The notes under the pieces were generated by a model. That model was not told the origin of the DNA. It was given only the letters and a program-made list of their open reading frames with translations, and ran no database searches. From contig CAKOTX010000001.1 of the NCBI GenBank assembly GCA_934120315.1, forward strand, positions 124,001 through 188,000: a DNA stretch of 64,000 nt. Reading direction: 5' to 3'. This stretch comes from an uncultured Clostridia bacterium (lineage in GTDB: Bacteria; Bacillota; Clostridia; TANB77; CAG-508). Both the position numbers and the translations under genes were made by a program. Shown in pieces: positions 7,918 to 16,290 of the stretch. The first letter of the stretch is position 1. Each line of letters starts with the position of its first letter.

Positions 7918-8619
7918 TTGGATACAAATTATTTAGAAAACAACTACTTAACATTAGTAGGAAAGGTTACAGGCGAAAAAAAATTCAGCCACGAAATTTA
8001 TGGGGAGAAATTTTACACATTTAACTTATCAATACCACGTTTAAGTGGAAATGCAGACATCATCCCAATAACAATATCAGAAAGATTAATTACTGATGAA
8101 ATGTTAACAGAAGGTAACAAATTATTAATTAAAGGACAATTCAGATCATACAATAGTTATGAAAATGAAAGAAACAAATTAATTTTAACAGTGTTTGCAA
8201 AAGACGTTGAAGAAGTTAAAGAAGTAGAAGAATCAGAAGAAAGTGACATAGTAAAAAAAGATGAAACAACAAACGAAGTTGTACTTATCGGATTTGTATG
8301 TAAAAAACCAATTTACAGACAAACACCATTTGGAAGAGAAATTGCAGATTTATTATTAGCTGTAAACAGAGCTTATAACAAATCAGATTATATCCCAACA
8401 ATAGCATGGGGAAGAAATGCAAGATTCTGCCAAAACTTAGAAGTAGGAGCTCAAGTAAAAATAGTAGGAAGAGTTCAATCAAGACAATATGAAAAGAAAT
8501 ATGAAGATGGAACATCAGAAATGAAAGTAGCTTATGAGGTTTCAATTTGTAGCTTAGAATTAATAAATGAAGAAGGTAACGAAAAGAAAGAAGAAACAGA
8601 AAACCAAGAAGCTGTTTAA
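7918..8619 (+). CDS. Single-stranded DNA-binding protein with two OB folds
   Basis: Two consecutive OB-fold domains are visible. Residues about 5-105 run LTLVGKVTGEKKFSHEIYGE, then KLLIKGQFRSYNSY. Residues about 120-220 run EVVLIGFVCKKPIYRQTPFG, then TIAWGRNARFCQNLEVGAQV and VGRVQSRQYEKKY, the second being the classic bacterial SSB pattern. Ordinary SSB has one OB fold and an acidic DDDIPF-like tip; here the tail is a Glu-rich stretch ending NQEAV without that tip, so this may be an accessory SSB or primosomal PriB-like protein. The start is TTG at 7918, eight bases after AGGGAGG. An earlier in-frame TTG at 7885 lacks a site. Confidence 0.82.
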   Translation: MDTNYLENNYLTLVGKVTGEKKFSHEIYGEKFYTFNLSIPRLSGNADIIPITISERLITDEMLTEGNKLLIKGQFRSYNSYENERNKLILTVFAKDVEEVKEVEESEESDIVKKDETTNEVVLIGFVCKKPIYRQTPFGREIADLLLAVNRAYNKSDYIPTIAWGRNARFCQNLEVGAQVKIVGRVQSRQYEKKYEDGTSEMKVAYEVSICSLELINEEGNEKKEETENQEAV

Positions 8620-8628
8620 TATAAATTA

Positions 8629-8663
8629 AAATCCAAAAAGTCTAGCCTTTTTGGATTTTTTTT
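8629..8663 (+). terminator. Strong terminator after the ssb-like gene
   Basis: AAATCCAAAAAG (8629-8640) pairs with CTTTTTGGATTT (8647-8658), followed by a run of T. Confidence 0.92.
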
Positions 8664-8702
8664 GTTATAATTTTAAATATGATTAAAAACAGGAGGTCAC
8701 AT

Positions 8703-10226
8703 ATGAAAAAGAAAAAAATTATATTTGAAATAATGGCTATAATTTTAATTTCAATATTTTGTATTAGCATGGCACCAAAAACTTTACAAAATGATACTTA
8801 TTATACAATTAAAATAGGAGAATACATTATTCAAAATAAAGGGATAGATATGAAAGATCCATTTTCATGGCATGAAGGATTAGAATATACATATCCTCAT
8901 TGGTTATATGATGTTATTATATATGGAATTTACTCACTAGGAGGAATGACAGGAATATATATATCAACATGTGTGTTTGCTGTACTTCTAGGGATTGCTA
9001 TATTTGAAACAAATTCGAAATTAGCTAAAAATAAAGTTATTTCATTTTTTATGACATTAGGAGTAATATACTTGTTAAAAGATTACATTGCTGCAAGAGC
9101 ACAATTAGTAACATTTATAATGTTTACTATTCAAATTTTTTGCATAGAAAAATTAGTAGAAACAAGTAAAAAAAGATATGGGATAGGTTTGATATTAATA
9201 TCTATTTTAGTTGCTAATTTACATGTTGCAGTATGGCCATTCATGTTTGTATTATATTTACCATATATTGCAGAATATATAATTGCAATAATTGAAGAGA
9301 AAATCGCAAAGAAGTATAAAAAACAAGTAAGAGAAAATTACAAAATCTCAATTGTAAGAAGAGATGGAACAAAATATTTAATAATTGTAATGATAATTTG
9401 TGCATTCACAGGATTTTTAACACCATTAGGAACTACGCCATACACATATTTAATAAAAACAATGCAAGGAAATACAACTCAAAATATAAATGAACATTTA
9501 CCAATGACATTAATTAATAATGAGCCAATTTTATGTACTTTAATTTTACTTATGGCAATTTTAATATTTACAAAAACTAAAATAAGATTGACAGATTTAT
9601 TTATGATAGGTGGATTAGGATTGTTGATGTTATATTCAAAAAGACAATCAACAATGTTTGCTATAATTGGTTCTATAACATTTAATAGATTAATATATAG
9701 CTGGATGAAATCAGAATGTGAAGATATAGATGATAAGCTAATTTCTTTATTTACAACTTTATTTGGAGGAATTATAATATCTTCATTAACAATAATACTA
9801 AGTATGTATTTTATAAAGTCAAAAATAAAAGCAAAATATGTTGATGAAAAAACATATCCTGTTGAAATGAGTAGTTATATTTTAGAATATTTTGAAGAGA
9901 ACAATATAGATTTAAAAGATGTCAGATTGTATAATGAATACAATTATGGAAGTTATTTATTATATAGAGGAATTCCAGTATTTATAGATTCTAGATGTGA
10001 TTTGTATGCACCAGAATATAATGGAGGAAGAGATATCTTTATGGACTTTATAAAGAGTTCAAATCTAAGTGTATGGTTTGAAGATATATTCAAAAAATAT
10101 GATATTAATTATGTGATATTATATAAAGACTCAAAAATGAATATGGTAATTAAAGATGCTAAATTAGAAGGATACAAATTATTAAAACAAGATTCAAAAT
10201 TTGTATTTTATGAAATAGAAAAATAA
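8703..10226 (+). CDS. Polytopic membrane protein, GT-C glycosyltransferase-like
   Basis: A 507-residue protein with about ten hydrophobic helices in its first 385 residues and a soluble C-terminal domain of about 115 residues. After the first helix comes NDTYYTIKIGEYIIQNKGID, then DPFSWHEG and PHWLYDVIIYGIY. This loop pattern (Asp, then conserved DPFS and W/H residues between helices 1 and 2) is typical of uncharacterised GT-C-fold membrane glycosyltransferases that use lipid-linked sugars. The assignment is by pattern only. The start is the ATG at 8703 after AGGAGG; an ATG at 8679 lies before the ribosome binding site. It ends 16 bases before the rluD-like gene. Confidence 0.65.
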   Translation: MKKKKIIFEIMAIILISIFCISMAPKTLQNDTYYTIKIGEYIIQNKGIDMKDPFSWHEGLEYTYPHWLYDVIIYGIYSLGGMTGIYISTCVFAVLLGIAIFETNSKLAKNKVISFFMTLGVIYLLKDYIAARAQLVTFIMFTIQIFCIEKLVETSKKRYGIGLILISILVANLHVAVWPFMFVLYLPYIAEYIIAIIEEKIAKKYKKQVRENYKISIVRRDGTKYLIIVMIICAFTGFLTPLGTTPYTYLIKTMQGNTTQNINEHLPMTLINNEPILCTLILLMAILIFTKTKIRLTDLFMIGGLGLLMLYSKRQSTMFAIIGSITFNRLIYSWMKSECEDIDDKLISLFTTLFGGIIISSLTIILSMYFIKSKIKAKYVDEKTYPVEMSSYILEYFEENNIDLKDVRLYNEYNYGSYLLYRGIPVFIDSRCDLYAPEYNGGRDIFMDFIKSSNLSVWFEDIFKKYDINYVILYKDSKMNMVIKDAKLEGYKLLKQDSKFVFYEIEK

Positions 10227-10242
10227 TTAAAAGGGTGAAAAA

Positions 10243-11142
10243 ATGAAGTATATAGTAGAAGAAAGCGGAAAAAGACTTGATGCATATATTACTAGTATAG
10301 ATTCAGAAATTACTAGAACGGCAGCACAAAGATTAATTGAACAAGGTAATATATTAGTTAATGGCGAGAAAAAGAAAACTGCATATAAAGTTTCAAATGG
10401 AGATATTATAACAATAGAAAAAGAAGAACCAAAAGAAATTGAATTAAAGGCGCAAAACATACCTATTGATATAGTGTATGAAGATGATGACATAATAGTA
10501 GTAAATAAGCCTAAAGGAATGGTAGTGCATCCTGCAAATGGAAATCCAGATGGAACATTAGTAAATGCAATAATGGCAATTTGCAAAGATAGTTTGTCAG
10601 GAATTGGTGGAGAAATAAGACCAGGAATTGTGCATAGATTGGATAAAGATACTTCAGGATTATTAATAGTTGCAAAAAATGATAAAGCACATGTTAATAT
10701 GAGTGAACAAATAAAAAATCATGAAGTTAAAAAAACATATATTGCATTAGTAAGAGGTGTTGTAAAAGAAAATGAAGCAACAATAGATATGCCAATAGGT
10801 AGAAGCACTTCTGATAGAAAAAAGATGGCAGTAATAAAAACAGGTAGAAATGCAGTTACACATATAAAAGTTTTAAAAAGATATAATAAATACACATTGT
10901 TACAAGTAAATATAGAAACAGGAAGAACACACCAAATTCGTGTACATTTATCTTATATAGGTTATCCTATAATTGGAGATTGCACATATTCTAATGGGAA
11001 AAATGAATTTGGAGTTGTAGGGCAATGTTTACATGCTAAATGTTTAGAATTTAAACATCCTATCACAGGTGCAGAAATGAAATTAGAAGCACCATTACCT
11101 AAATATTTTGAAGAAATAATACAGAAATTAGATAATGAATAA
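10243..11142 (+). CDS. RluA/RluD-family 23S rRNA pseudouridine synthase
   Basis: Isomerises uridine to pseudouridine in rRNA. An N-terminal S4 RNA-binding domain (RLDAYITSIDSEITRTAAQR, residues 9-28, to about 60) is followed by the catalytic domain with the invariant GIVHRLDKDTSGLLIVAKN (catalytic Asp in RLDKDTSG) and the later GRTHQIRVHLSYIGYPIIGD. Length 299 is normal for RluD of Firmicutes (YlyB-like). The exact target uridines cannot be told from sequence. Confidence 0.92.
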   Translation: MKYIVEESGKRLDAYITSIDSEITRTAAQRLIEQGNILVNGEKKKTAYKVSNGDIITIEKEEPKEIELKAQNIPIDIVYEDDDIIVVNKPKGMVVHPANGNPDGTLVNAIMAICKDSLSGIGGEIRPGIVHRLDKDTSGLLIVAKNDKAHVNMSEQIKNHEVKKTYIALVRGVVKENEATIDMPIGRSTSDRKKMAVIKTGRNAVTHIKVLKRYNKYTLLQVNIETGRTHQIRVHLSYIGYPIIGDCTYSNGKNEFGVVGQCLHAKCLEFKHPITGAEMKLEAPLPKYFEEIIQKLDNE

Positions 11143-11148
11143 GTAAAA

Positions 11149-11171
11149 TCCGGCAAGAGAACCTTGCCGGA
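11149..11171 (+). other. Stem-loop without T-run after the rluD-like gene
   Basis: TCCGGCAAG (11149-11157) pairs perfectly with CTTGCCGGA (11163-11171) around AGAAC. It sits 7 bases after the stop codon. There is no following T-run, so it is not a standard terminator and may instead protect the transcript 3' end or pause polymerase. Confidence 0.6.
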
Positions 11172-11262
11172 GAAATCTATATAAAGCCTTTTAGAAAAGT
11201 AAAAGGAATTAATATATAATATGCAATAATTAAGTAAATATTACCATAATTAGGGGGGAAAA

Positions 11263-11979
11263 ATGGAAGAAAGATTGCAAAAATACTTAGCACAATGTGG
11301 TGTGGCTTCAAGAAGAAAATGTGAAGAATTAATTTTGCAAGGAAGAATTCAAGTTAATGGAGTTACAGTTACAGAACTTGGAACTAAAATTAATCCAGAA
11401 AAAGACAAAATTAAATTTGATGGAAAAGATGTAAAGCAATCACAAAAATTAGTGTATATCTTATTAAATAAACCAATTGGATATGTTACAACAGCTGATG
11501 ATCAATTTGGAAGAGATACAGTATTAGACTTAGTAAAAGTCAAAGAAAGAATTGTACCTGTTGGAAGATTAGATATGTATACATCAGGAGCTTTAATATT
11601 AACAAATGATGGTGATTTTGTATATCAAGTTACACATCCAAAACATGAAATCGAAAAAACTTATACAGTTACGATAAAAGGAATTGTTCAAAATGATGAA
11701 GTTGAGCAATTGAGAAGCGGAGTTAAAATAGATGATTATATAACTAAACCTGCAAGAGTTAAAATTCTAAAAACTGATACAGAAAAAGATATTTCGAGAT
11801 TAGAAATAACAATCCATGAAGGTAAAAACAGGCAAGTAAGAAAGATGTGCGAAGCTATCGGAAGAAAGGTTTTGGCTCTACATAGAAGCAAAATTGGTAA
11901 CCTTGGAGTAAAAGACTTAGAATTAGGAAAATGGAGATATTTAAATTCTAAAGAGGTTAAAGGAATATTAGGAAAATAG
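11263..11979 (+). CDS. rluB: RluB/RsuA-family rRNA pseudouridine synthase
   Basis: A 238-residue enzyme with an S4 domain (RLQKYLAQCGVASRRKCEEL, residues 4-23) and the catalytic domain with VGRLDMYTSGALILTNDGDF, where RLD holds the nucleophilic Asp. The C-terminal motif HEGKNRQVRKMCEAIG is the RsuA/RluB/E/F family signature. Its likely target is 23S rRNA helix 80-90, as in YpuL of Bacillus. It is the second pseudouridine synthase within 1.1 kb, of a different family from the previous one. Confidence 0.92.
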   Translation: MEERLQKYLAQCGVASRRKCEELILQGRIQVNGVTVTELGTKINPEKDKIKFDGKDVKQSQKLVYILLNKPIGYVTTADDQFGRDTVLDLVKVKERIVPVGRLDMYTSGALILTNDGDFVYQVTHPKHEIEKTYTVTIKGIVQNDEVEQLRSGVKIDDYITKPARVKILKTDTEKDISRLEITIHEGKNRQVRKMCEAIGRKVLALHRSKIGNLGVKDLELGKWRYLNSKEVKGILGK

Positions 11980-12041
11980 TTGAAAAGTTGTTTTAAAACT
12001 TATATAATATTGTAAACGAAAGAAAAAAGGAGCAAAAGAAA

Positions 12042-12497
12042 ATGAAAATTGAAAAAGGTCAGATAGTAGGAGGAACTGTTACTGGGATAAAGCCATATGG
12101 TGCATTTATAAAAATGGAAGATGGAACGGATGGACTAATCTATATAGAAGACTTATCTGTTGTTAGAATAAAATCACCAGATGAGAGACTAAAAATTGGA
12201 CAAAAAGTAAAATGTATGGTAAAATATATAGATGAAAAAACAGGCAAGATTAATTTATCCTACAAAAATTGTTTAGGAACCTGGGAAGAAAATGTAAGTA
12301 ACTTTAAAGAAGGTATGACTGTAAAAGGCATAGTGAGAGATACAGAAAAAAATAAAAATGGTGTTTTTATAGAATTAACACCAAATTTAGTTGGAATGAC
12401 AGAATATACAGAAGAATTAAAATATGGTCAGACTGTGAATGTTTGTATAAAAAAAATAGTTCCAGATAAGAAAAAGGTAAAATTGGCCATAGTGTAA
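12042..12497 (+). CDS. Protein of two S1 RNA-binding domains
   Basis: A 151-residue protein consisting of almost nothing but two S1-type OB folds. The first is canonical (GQIVGGTVTGIKPYGAFIKM, residues 6-25; then DGLIYIEDLS and INLSYK). The second (about residues 85-150, GMTVKGIVRDTEKNKNGVFI) is more diverged. Single- or double-S1 proteins of this size act in RNA binding or ribosome association (for example YugI/GSP13-like), but the specific role is unknown. Ribosome binding site AAAGGAG. Confidence 0.85.
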   Translation: MKIEKGQIVGGTVTGIKPYGAFIKMEDGTDGLIYIEDLSVVRIKSPDERLKIGQKVKCMVKYIDEKTGKINLSYKNCLGTWEENVSNFKEGMTVKGIVRDTEKNKNGVFIELTPNLVGMTEYTEELKYGQTVNVCIKKIVPDKKKVKLAIV

Positions 12498-12548
12498 AAT
12501 ATTTTTAAATATTGCGGAAAATTTTGCAATATAAAGGAGGTAAAAGAA

Positions 12549-13490
12549 ATGGTTGAAGATAACCAAATCAAAGCACAAGTATCACCATTTGCTATAAGAG
12601 AAGGTGAAATAAAAACATTTGATGGAAAAGATGGATATGTATCTATGAATCAAATAATACATAAAATAAACATAGGACATATTACAGATATTCATTTTGC
12701 AATATTAGAATTAGTAAATGAATTTGAATTTATAACATCAAGACAAATATATCAAATGCTAGAATGGAAAGGAATAGATCCAAAGTCACAAGACAAGTTA
12801 AATAACAAATTAGACCAATTAGTAAAATCAAAAATATTAACAAGATATTATTTTACATCAGAAGAAGGTAAAGGAATTTATAGAATATATTGTCTTGAAA
12901 AGATGGGAAAATATTTATTAACATCAAAAGAGATAGAATGTAAGTGGCAACAAACAGATAATGTAAAACCAGTTGCGATGATAAAAAAGAGATTAGCAGG
13001 AAATCAAACAATTATAGCATATCTTAGAAAAGTAAAAGCTTTTGATAGCTATGTTGTAAAACCAGCATTAAATGCTAAAACAATGGGAAAAGTTTTCAAA
13101 GCAACAGGAGGCTCTGTAAAGCTTACAAAAAATAATAAATCAATTACATTTTTATTTGAAGTAATTAGAAGAGAATCAGATTGGCAAAAGAAATTAGTTG
13201 ATAAAATGAATATGTACAAAGATTTTTATGAAAATTTTGTACAAGGAGATTCAGGATTTTCAGCAATGCCACAATTAATCTTTGTGTGTGAAGATGATAG
13301 ACATACAGCTGAAGTATTTAAAGAAATTGTAAAAAATAAATTAGAGATTTCACAAATCAAATTATATTTTACAACAGATTTAAGACAAAATAATGAAACA
13401 TTAGAAAATACTTTGATAGAATTTAAATTAGATGTAGAAACCAAAAAATATAAAATGATCAATGTGGAAGCAAAAATATTAGGGATATAA
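12549..13490 (+). CDS. Winged-helix protein, replication-relaxation-like
   Basis: A 313-residue soluble protein. Residues about 35-120 fit a winged-helix DNA-binding domain (HITDIHFAILELVNEFEFIT, then SRQIYQMLEW and LDQLVKSKILTRYYF, a recognition helix followed by a wing). The remaining residues 150-313 resemble an alpha/beta domain with FEVIRRESDWQKKLVDKM and LIFVCEDD, which recalls the C-terminal half of plasmid and mobile-element replication-relaxation proteins. That similarity is my inference from layout and is not certain. No mobile-element genes lie nearby. Strong AAAGGAGG ribosome binding site. Confidence 0.55.
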   Translation: MVEDNQIKAQVSPFAIREGEIKTFDGKDGYVSMNQIIHKINIGHITDIHFAILELVNEFEFITSRQIYQMLEWKGIDPKSQDKLNNKLDQLVKSKILTRYYFTSEEGKGIYRIYCLEKMGKYLLTSKEIECKWQQTDNVKPVAMIKKRLAGNQTIIAYLRKVKAFDSYVVKPALNAKTMGKVFKATGGSVKLTKNNKSITFLFEVIRRESDWQKKLVDKMNMYKDFYENFVQGDSGFSAMPQLIFVCEDDRHTAEVFKEIVKNKLEISQIKLYFTTDLRQNNETLENTLIEFKLDVETKKYKMINVEAKILGI

Positions 13491-13509
13491 AATAAATTAG
13501 GGGATAAAA

Positions 13510-14361
13510 ATGTTTGGATATAGATCAGATGGAAAAAAGATAAAAAAATTAACACCAATATTTAAAATTATGCCTTGTGTAATGTTAGATAGAGCAGATT
13601 CACAAGTTTATTTTAAACAAGACATAGCTTTAAAATATTTGGATGAGTATATTGATAGAAAAGCAGAAGAAGGAATAAGACTTTCTTATATGAATATTAT
13701 ATATGCTGCTATTGTAAGAATAATTGGAGAAAGACCAAGATTAAATAGATTTGCAATGAATGGAGCATTATATCAAAGAGATAAAATATATGTATCTCTT
13801 GTAATTAAAAAGAGTCTTACAGATGATGGAGTGGAAACACCACTAAAGTTACCATTTAATGGTGATGAAAATATATTTGAAATAAAGAATAAATTGGATG
13901 CGGCAATAGAAAAGAACAAAGATGTTGAAGCATCTAATAAAACAGATAAATTGGTTTCTATATTGAGTGCTATTCCAAGTGGCTTAATACGAGCAATAGT
14001 TAAATTTTTAATGTTTTTAGACAAGCATGGAATTATGCCAAAGAAGATAATAGAAGCAAGTCCATTCCATACAAGTGTATTTTTAACAAATGTAGGTTCA
14101 TTAGGAATTGATAGTATATATCATCATATTTATAATTTTGGTACTACTAGTATGTTTTTCTCTATGGGAAAAAAGAAAAAGAGTTATATATATGAAGATG
14201 AAGAGTTTAAAGAAGAGAAATGTATTACACTGGCATTTGTTGGTGATGAGAGAATTTGTGATGGATACTATTATGCATCATCATTTAAACTTTTATCAAA
14301 ATATTTAAAGAAACCAGAACTTCTAGAAGAAAATGGAGAAGTTGAAAAAGAATTGGTATAA
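13510..14361 (+). CDS. 2-oxoacid dehydrogenase E2/CAT-like acyltransferase
   Basis: The 283-residue protein matches the acyltransferase fold of E2 subunits and chloramphenicol acetyltransferase. It has no lipoyl domain. The segment TSVFLTNVGSLGIDSIYHHI followed by FGTTSMFFSMG is the typical core, and the C-terminal active-site strip reads FVGDERICDGYYYASSF. In active E2 and CAT this strip is HxxxDG; here the His position is Glu while DG is kept, so ordinary acyl transfer is doubtful. No E1 or E3 genes lie nearby. It starts 20 bases after the winged-helix gene, with GGGGATAAAA as ribosome binding site. Confidence 0.75.
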   Translation: MFGYRSDGKKIKKLTPIFKIMPCVMLDRADSQVYFKQDIALKYLDEYIDRKAEEGIRLSYMNIIYAAIVRIIGERPRLNRFAMNGALYQRDKIYVSLVIKKSLTDDGVETPLKLPFNGDENIFEIKNKLDAAIEKNKDVEASNKTDKLVSILSAIPSGLIRAIVKFLMFLDKHGIMPKKIIEASPFHTSVFLTNVGSLGIDSIYHHIYNFGTTSMFFSMGKKKKSYIYEDEEFKEEKCITLAFVGDERICDGYYYASSFKLLSKYLKKPELLEENGEVEKELV

Positions 14362-14444
14362 ATTATATAAAAAGCCAAAAAGATGGTAAATTGTAAAATT
14401 AAATGCAAAATGCCAAAATAATTCAAAAAAATTCAATAAAGTTG

Positions 14445-14473
14445 TTGACTTTGTTCTACAAATGTGTTATTAT
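14445..14473 (+). promoter_or_regulatory. Promoter of tRNA-Arg
   Basis: TTGACT (14445-14450), 17-base spacer and TATTAT (14468-14473); an overlapping TATAAT lies at 14471-14476. Confidence 0.75.
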
Positions 14474-14491
14474 AATTAGGTGTTAAGAAAT

Positions 14492-14568
<77 letters not shown>

Positions 14569-14578
14569 TATAACACAA

Positions 14579-14611
14579 AACACTTATGTCGATACATAGG
14601 TGTTTTTTTAT
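14579..14611 (+). terminator. Terminator of tRNA-Arg
   Basis: AACACTTATGT (14579-14589) pairs with ACATAGGTGTT (14594-14604; one G-T pair) and is followed by TTTTTT. Confidence 0.92.
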
Positions 14612-14620
14612 TCTAAAAAA

Positions 14621-14644
14621 GAGAGTTCATTTAAATGAACTCTC
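14621..14644 (-). terminator. Terminator of the M18 aminopeptidase gene
   Basis: A perfect 24-base palindrome, GAGAGTTCATTT plus its complement, followed on the minus strand by TTTTTTAG. It begins 7 bases beyond the stop codon. Confidence 0.9.
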
Positions 14645-14651
14645 TAATATT

Positions 14652-16037
14652 TTATTCTTCCCAAAAAGCTTTATAAGTTCTATAAGCAGTATAAATATCA
14701 AATTTACTTGTAACTTCATAAGGAGCGTGCATTGAAAGGACAGGAACACCACAATCAATAACATCAACACCTTTATTAGCTAGGATATATGCGATAGTAC
14801 CGCCACCGCCAACATCAACTTTACCAAGTTCAGAGATTTGATATCTAATATCATTTTTCTCTAAAACTCTTCTAATCCAAGCAACGAATTCTGCATTAGC
14901 ATCAGAAGCACCAGATTTTCCACGAGCCCCTGTATATTTGTTAAGACCAATACCACGTCCTAGGAAAGCTGCATTAGTTCTATCAGAAACACTAGAATAA
15001 AGTGGATCATAACCTGCATCAACATCAGCAGATAACATTCTAGAGAAGCAGAATACCTTATCTAATAAGTTAGGTCTGTTTTCTCCAGTTTTGTTCAATA
15101 ATTCAGAAATGAAATAATCAAACATATGAGATTCCATACCTGTATTACCCATGCTACCAATTTCTTCTTTATCAGATAATATGCAAACTGCAGTTGTTTT
15201 AACATTTTCCAAAGTCATCAAAGCAGATAAAGATGTGTAAGCACATATTTTATCATCTTGACCATAAGCTGCAACCATGCTTCCATCAAACCCTAAAGAA
15301 CGAGCTTTGAAAGCTGGAACAACTTCAATTTCTGAACTCAAGAAATCAGCTTCTGTAATATTATATTTTTGATTTAAAATATTTAAAATATTTAATTTAA
15401 CTTTTTCAGCACATTTTTCGTCATCATATGGAATGCTTCCAAGTAAAATAGCTAAATCTTCACCATCAATACCATTTTTTAATTTTTTCTCCATTTGATC
15501 TTGAGCCAAATGAGGTAATAAATCAGAAATTGTGAAAATTGGGTCATTATCATCTTCACCAATATTTATTGTGATTTTTTCGCCATTAGCTTTTACAATG
15601 ACTCCGTGTAAACTTAATGGAATTGTTGTCCATTGATATTTTTTAATTCCACCATAATAATGAGTTTTAAAATATGCGAACCCAGAATCTTCATATAATG
15701 GATTTGGCTTTAAATCAAGTCTTGGAGAATCTATGTGAGCTCCAACAATTTGTAACCCATTTTCTAATTTATCAGTTCCAATAACAGCTAAATACATACT
15801 TTTTTCTCTGTTAATAAAATAAACTTTATCGCCAGGATTTAGTGTTTCATAGCTAGCTAAATCTCTAAAACCGTTAGCTTCAGCAATTGCTTTAGCTGTA
15901 ACAACAGCTTCTCTTTCTGTTTTTGATTTATTCATAAAGTTCATATAATTATTGCAATATGAATAAATAGCTTCTTTTTCACGAGTGTCAATACTTGACC
16001 ATCCAACTTCTTTTTTGTTAAAAAGTTTTTCTTCCAT
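14652..16037 (-). CDS. apeA: M18-family zinc aminopeptidase
   Basis: A 461-residue cytosolic metallo-aminopeptidase that releases N-terminal residues, usually acidic or neutral ones, from peptides. Zinc-ligand motifs are visible: IVGAHIDSPRLDLKPNPLYE (residues 97-116) with His and Asp, ILSDKEEIGSMGNTG with the catalytic and bridging Glu pair, SADVDAGYDP, and the C-terminal SMHAPYEV His. The YYGGIKKYQW loop is characteristic of the family. Length is normal for clostridial M18 proteins. It is transcribed alone, with its own terminator; AAAGGAAG lies before the ATG. Confidence 0.93.
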   Translation of the reverse strand: MEEKLFNKKEVGWSSIDTREKEAIYSYCNNYMNFMNKSKTEREAVVTAKAIAEANGFRDLASYETLNPGDKVYFINREKSMYLAVIGTDKLENGLQIVGAHIDSPRLDLKPNPLYEDSGFAYFKTHYYGGIKKYQWTTIPLSLHGVIVKANGEKITINIGEDDNDPIFTISDLLPHLAQDQMEKKLKNGIDGEDLAILLGSIPYDDEKCAEKVKLNILNILNQKYNITEADFLSSEIEVVPAFKARSLGFDGSMVAAYGQDDKICAYTSLSALMTLENVKTTAVCILSDKEEIGSMGNTGMESHMFDYFISELLNKTGENRPNLLDKVFCFSRMLSADVDAGYDPLYSSVSDRTNAAFLGRGIGLNKYTGARGKSGASDANAEFVAWIRRVLEKNDIRYQISELGKVDVGGGGTIAYILANKGVDVIDCGVPVLSMHAPYEVTSKFDIYTAYRTYKAFWEE

Positions 16038-16128
16038 TTTATATCTTCCTTTCTTATGTGTTATTTTTTACTGTAGTATATCACTTTATGTTTTATTTTT
16101 CCATAGATTATTTAAAATATTCCTAAAA

Positions 16129-16240
16129 TGTCAGAAAAATATCTGTCCCCAAATTGACACCTTGTCAAGAAAAACACCGACACCAAATTGACAAGGCTGT
16201 CAAAAAAAACACCGACACCAAATTGACAACAAATTGTCAG
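16129..16240. repeat. Array of TTGACA/TGTCAA hairpins with CCGACACCAAAT core
   Basis: Three units of about 34-37 bases start with TGTCA at 16129, 16163 and 16198, with a fourth TGTCAG at 16235. Units 2 and 3 contain AACACCGACACCAAATTGACA; unit 1 is a diverged copy (ATCTGTCCCCAAATTGACA). The junctions form small hairpins (TTGACA-CCT-TGTCAA, TTGACA-AGGC-TGTCAA and TTGACA-ACAAAT-TGTCAG). Read on the minus strand, the core AATTTGGTGTCGGT matches the repeats at 1531-1577. This fills most of the gap between the divergent aminopeptidase and FAD-Rieske genes. Confidence 0.85.
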
Positions 16241-16290
16241 CATAAAATACGAAAAAGTGGAAAAAATAGGGTAAAAAGGGAGGAAAAAGT

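Noticed and set aside
11149..11171. Terminator after the rluD-like gene
   Set aside because: A perfect stem but no T-run after it; listed only as a stem-loop.
12549..14361. Integrated plasmid or mobilisable element
   Set aside because: Only a weak replication-relaxation resemblance; no integrase, relaxase, or attachment repeats around it.
16129..16240. Transposon end or insertion sequence
   Set aside because: No transposase gene and no target-site duplication visible; treated as an intergenic repeat array.
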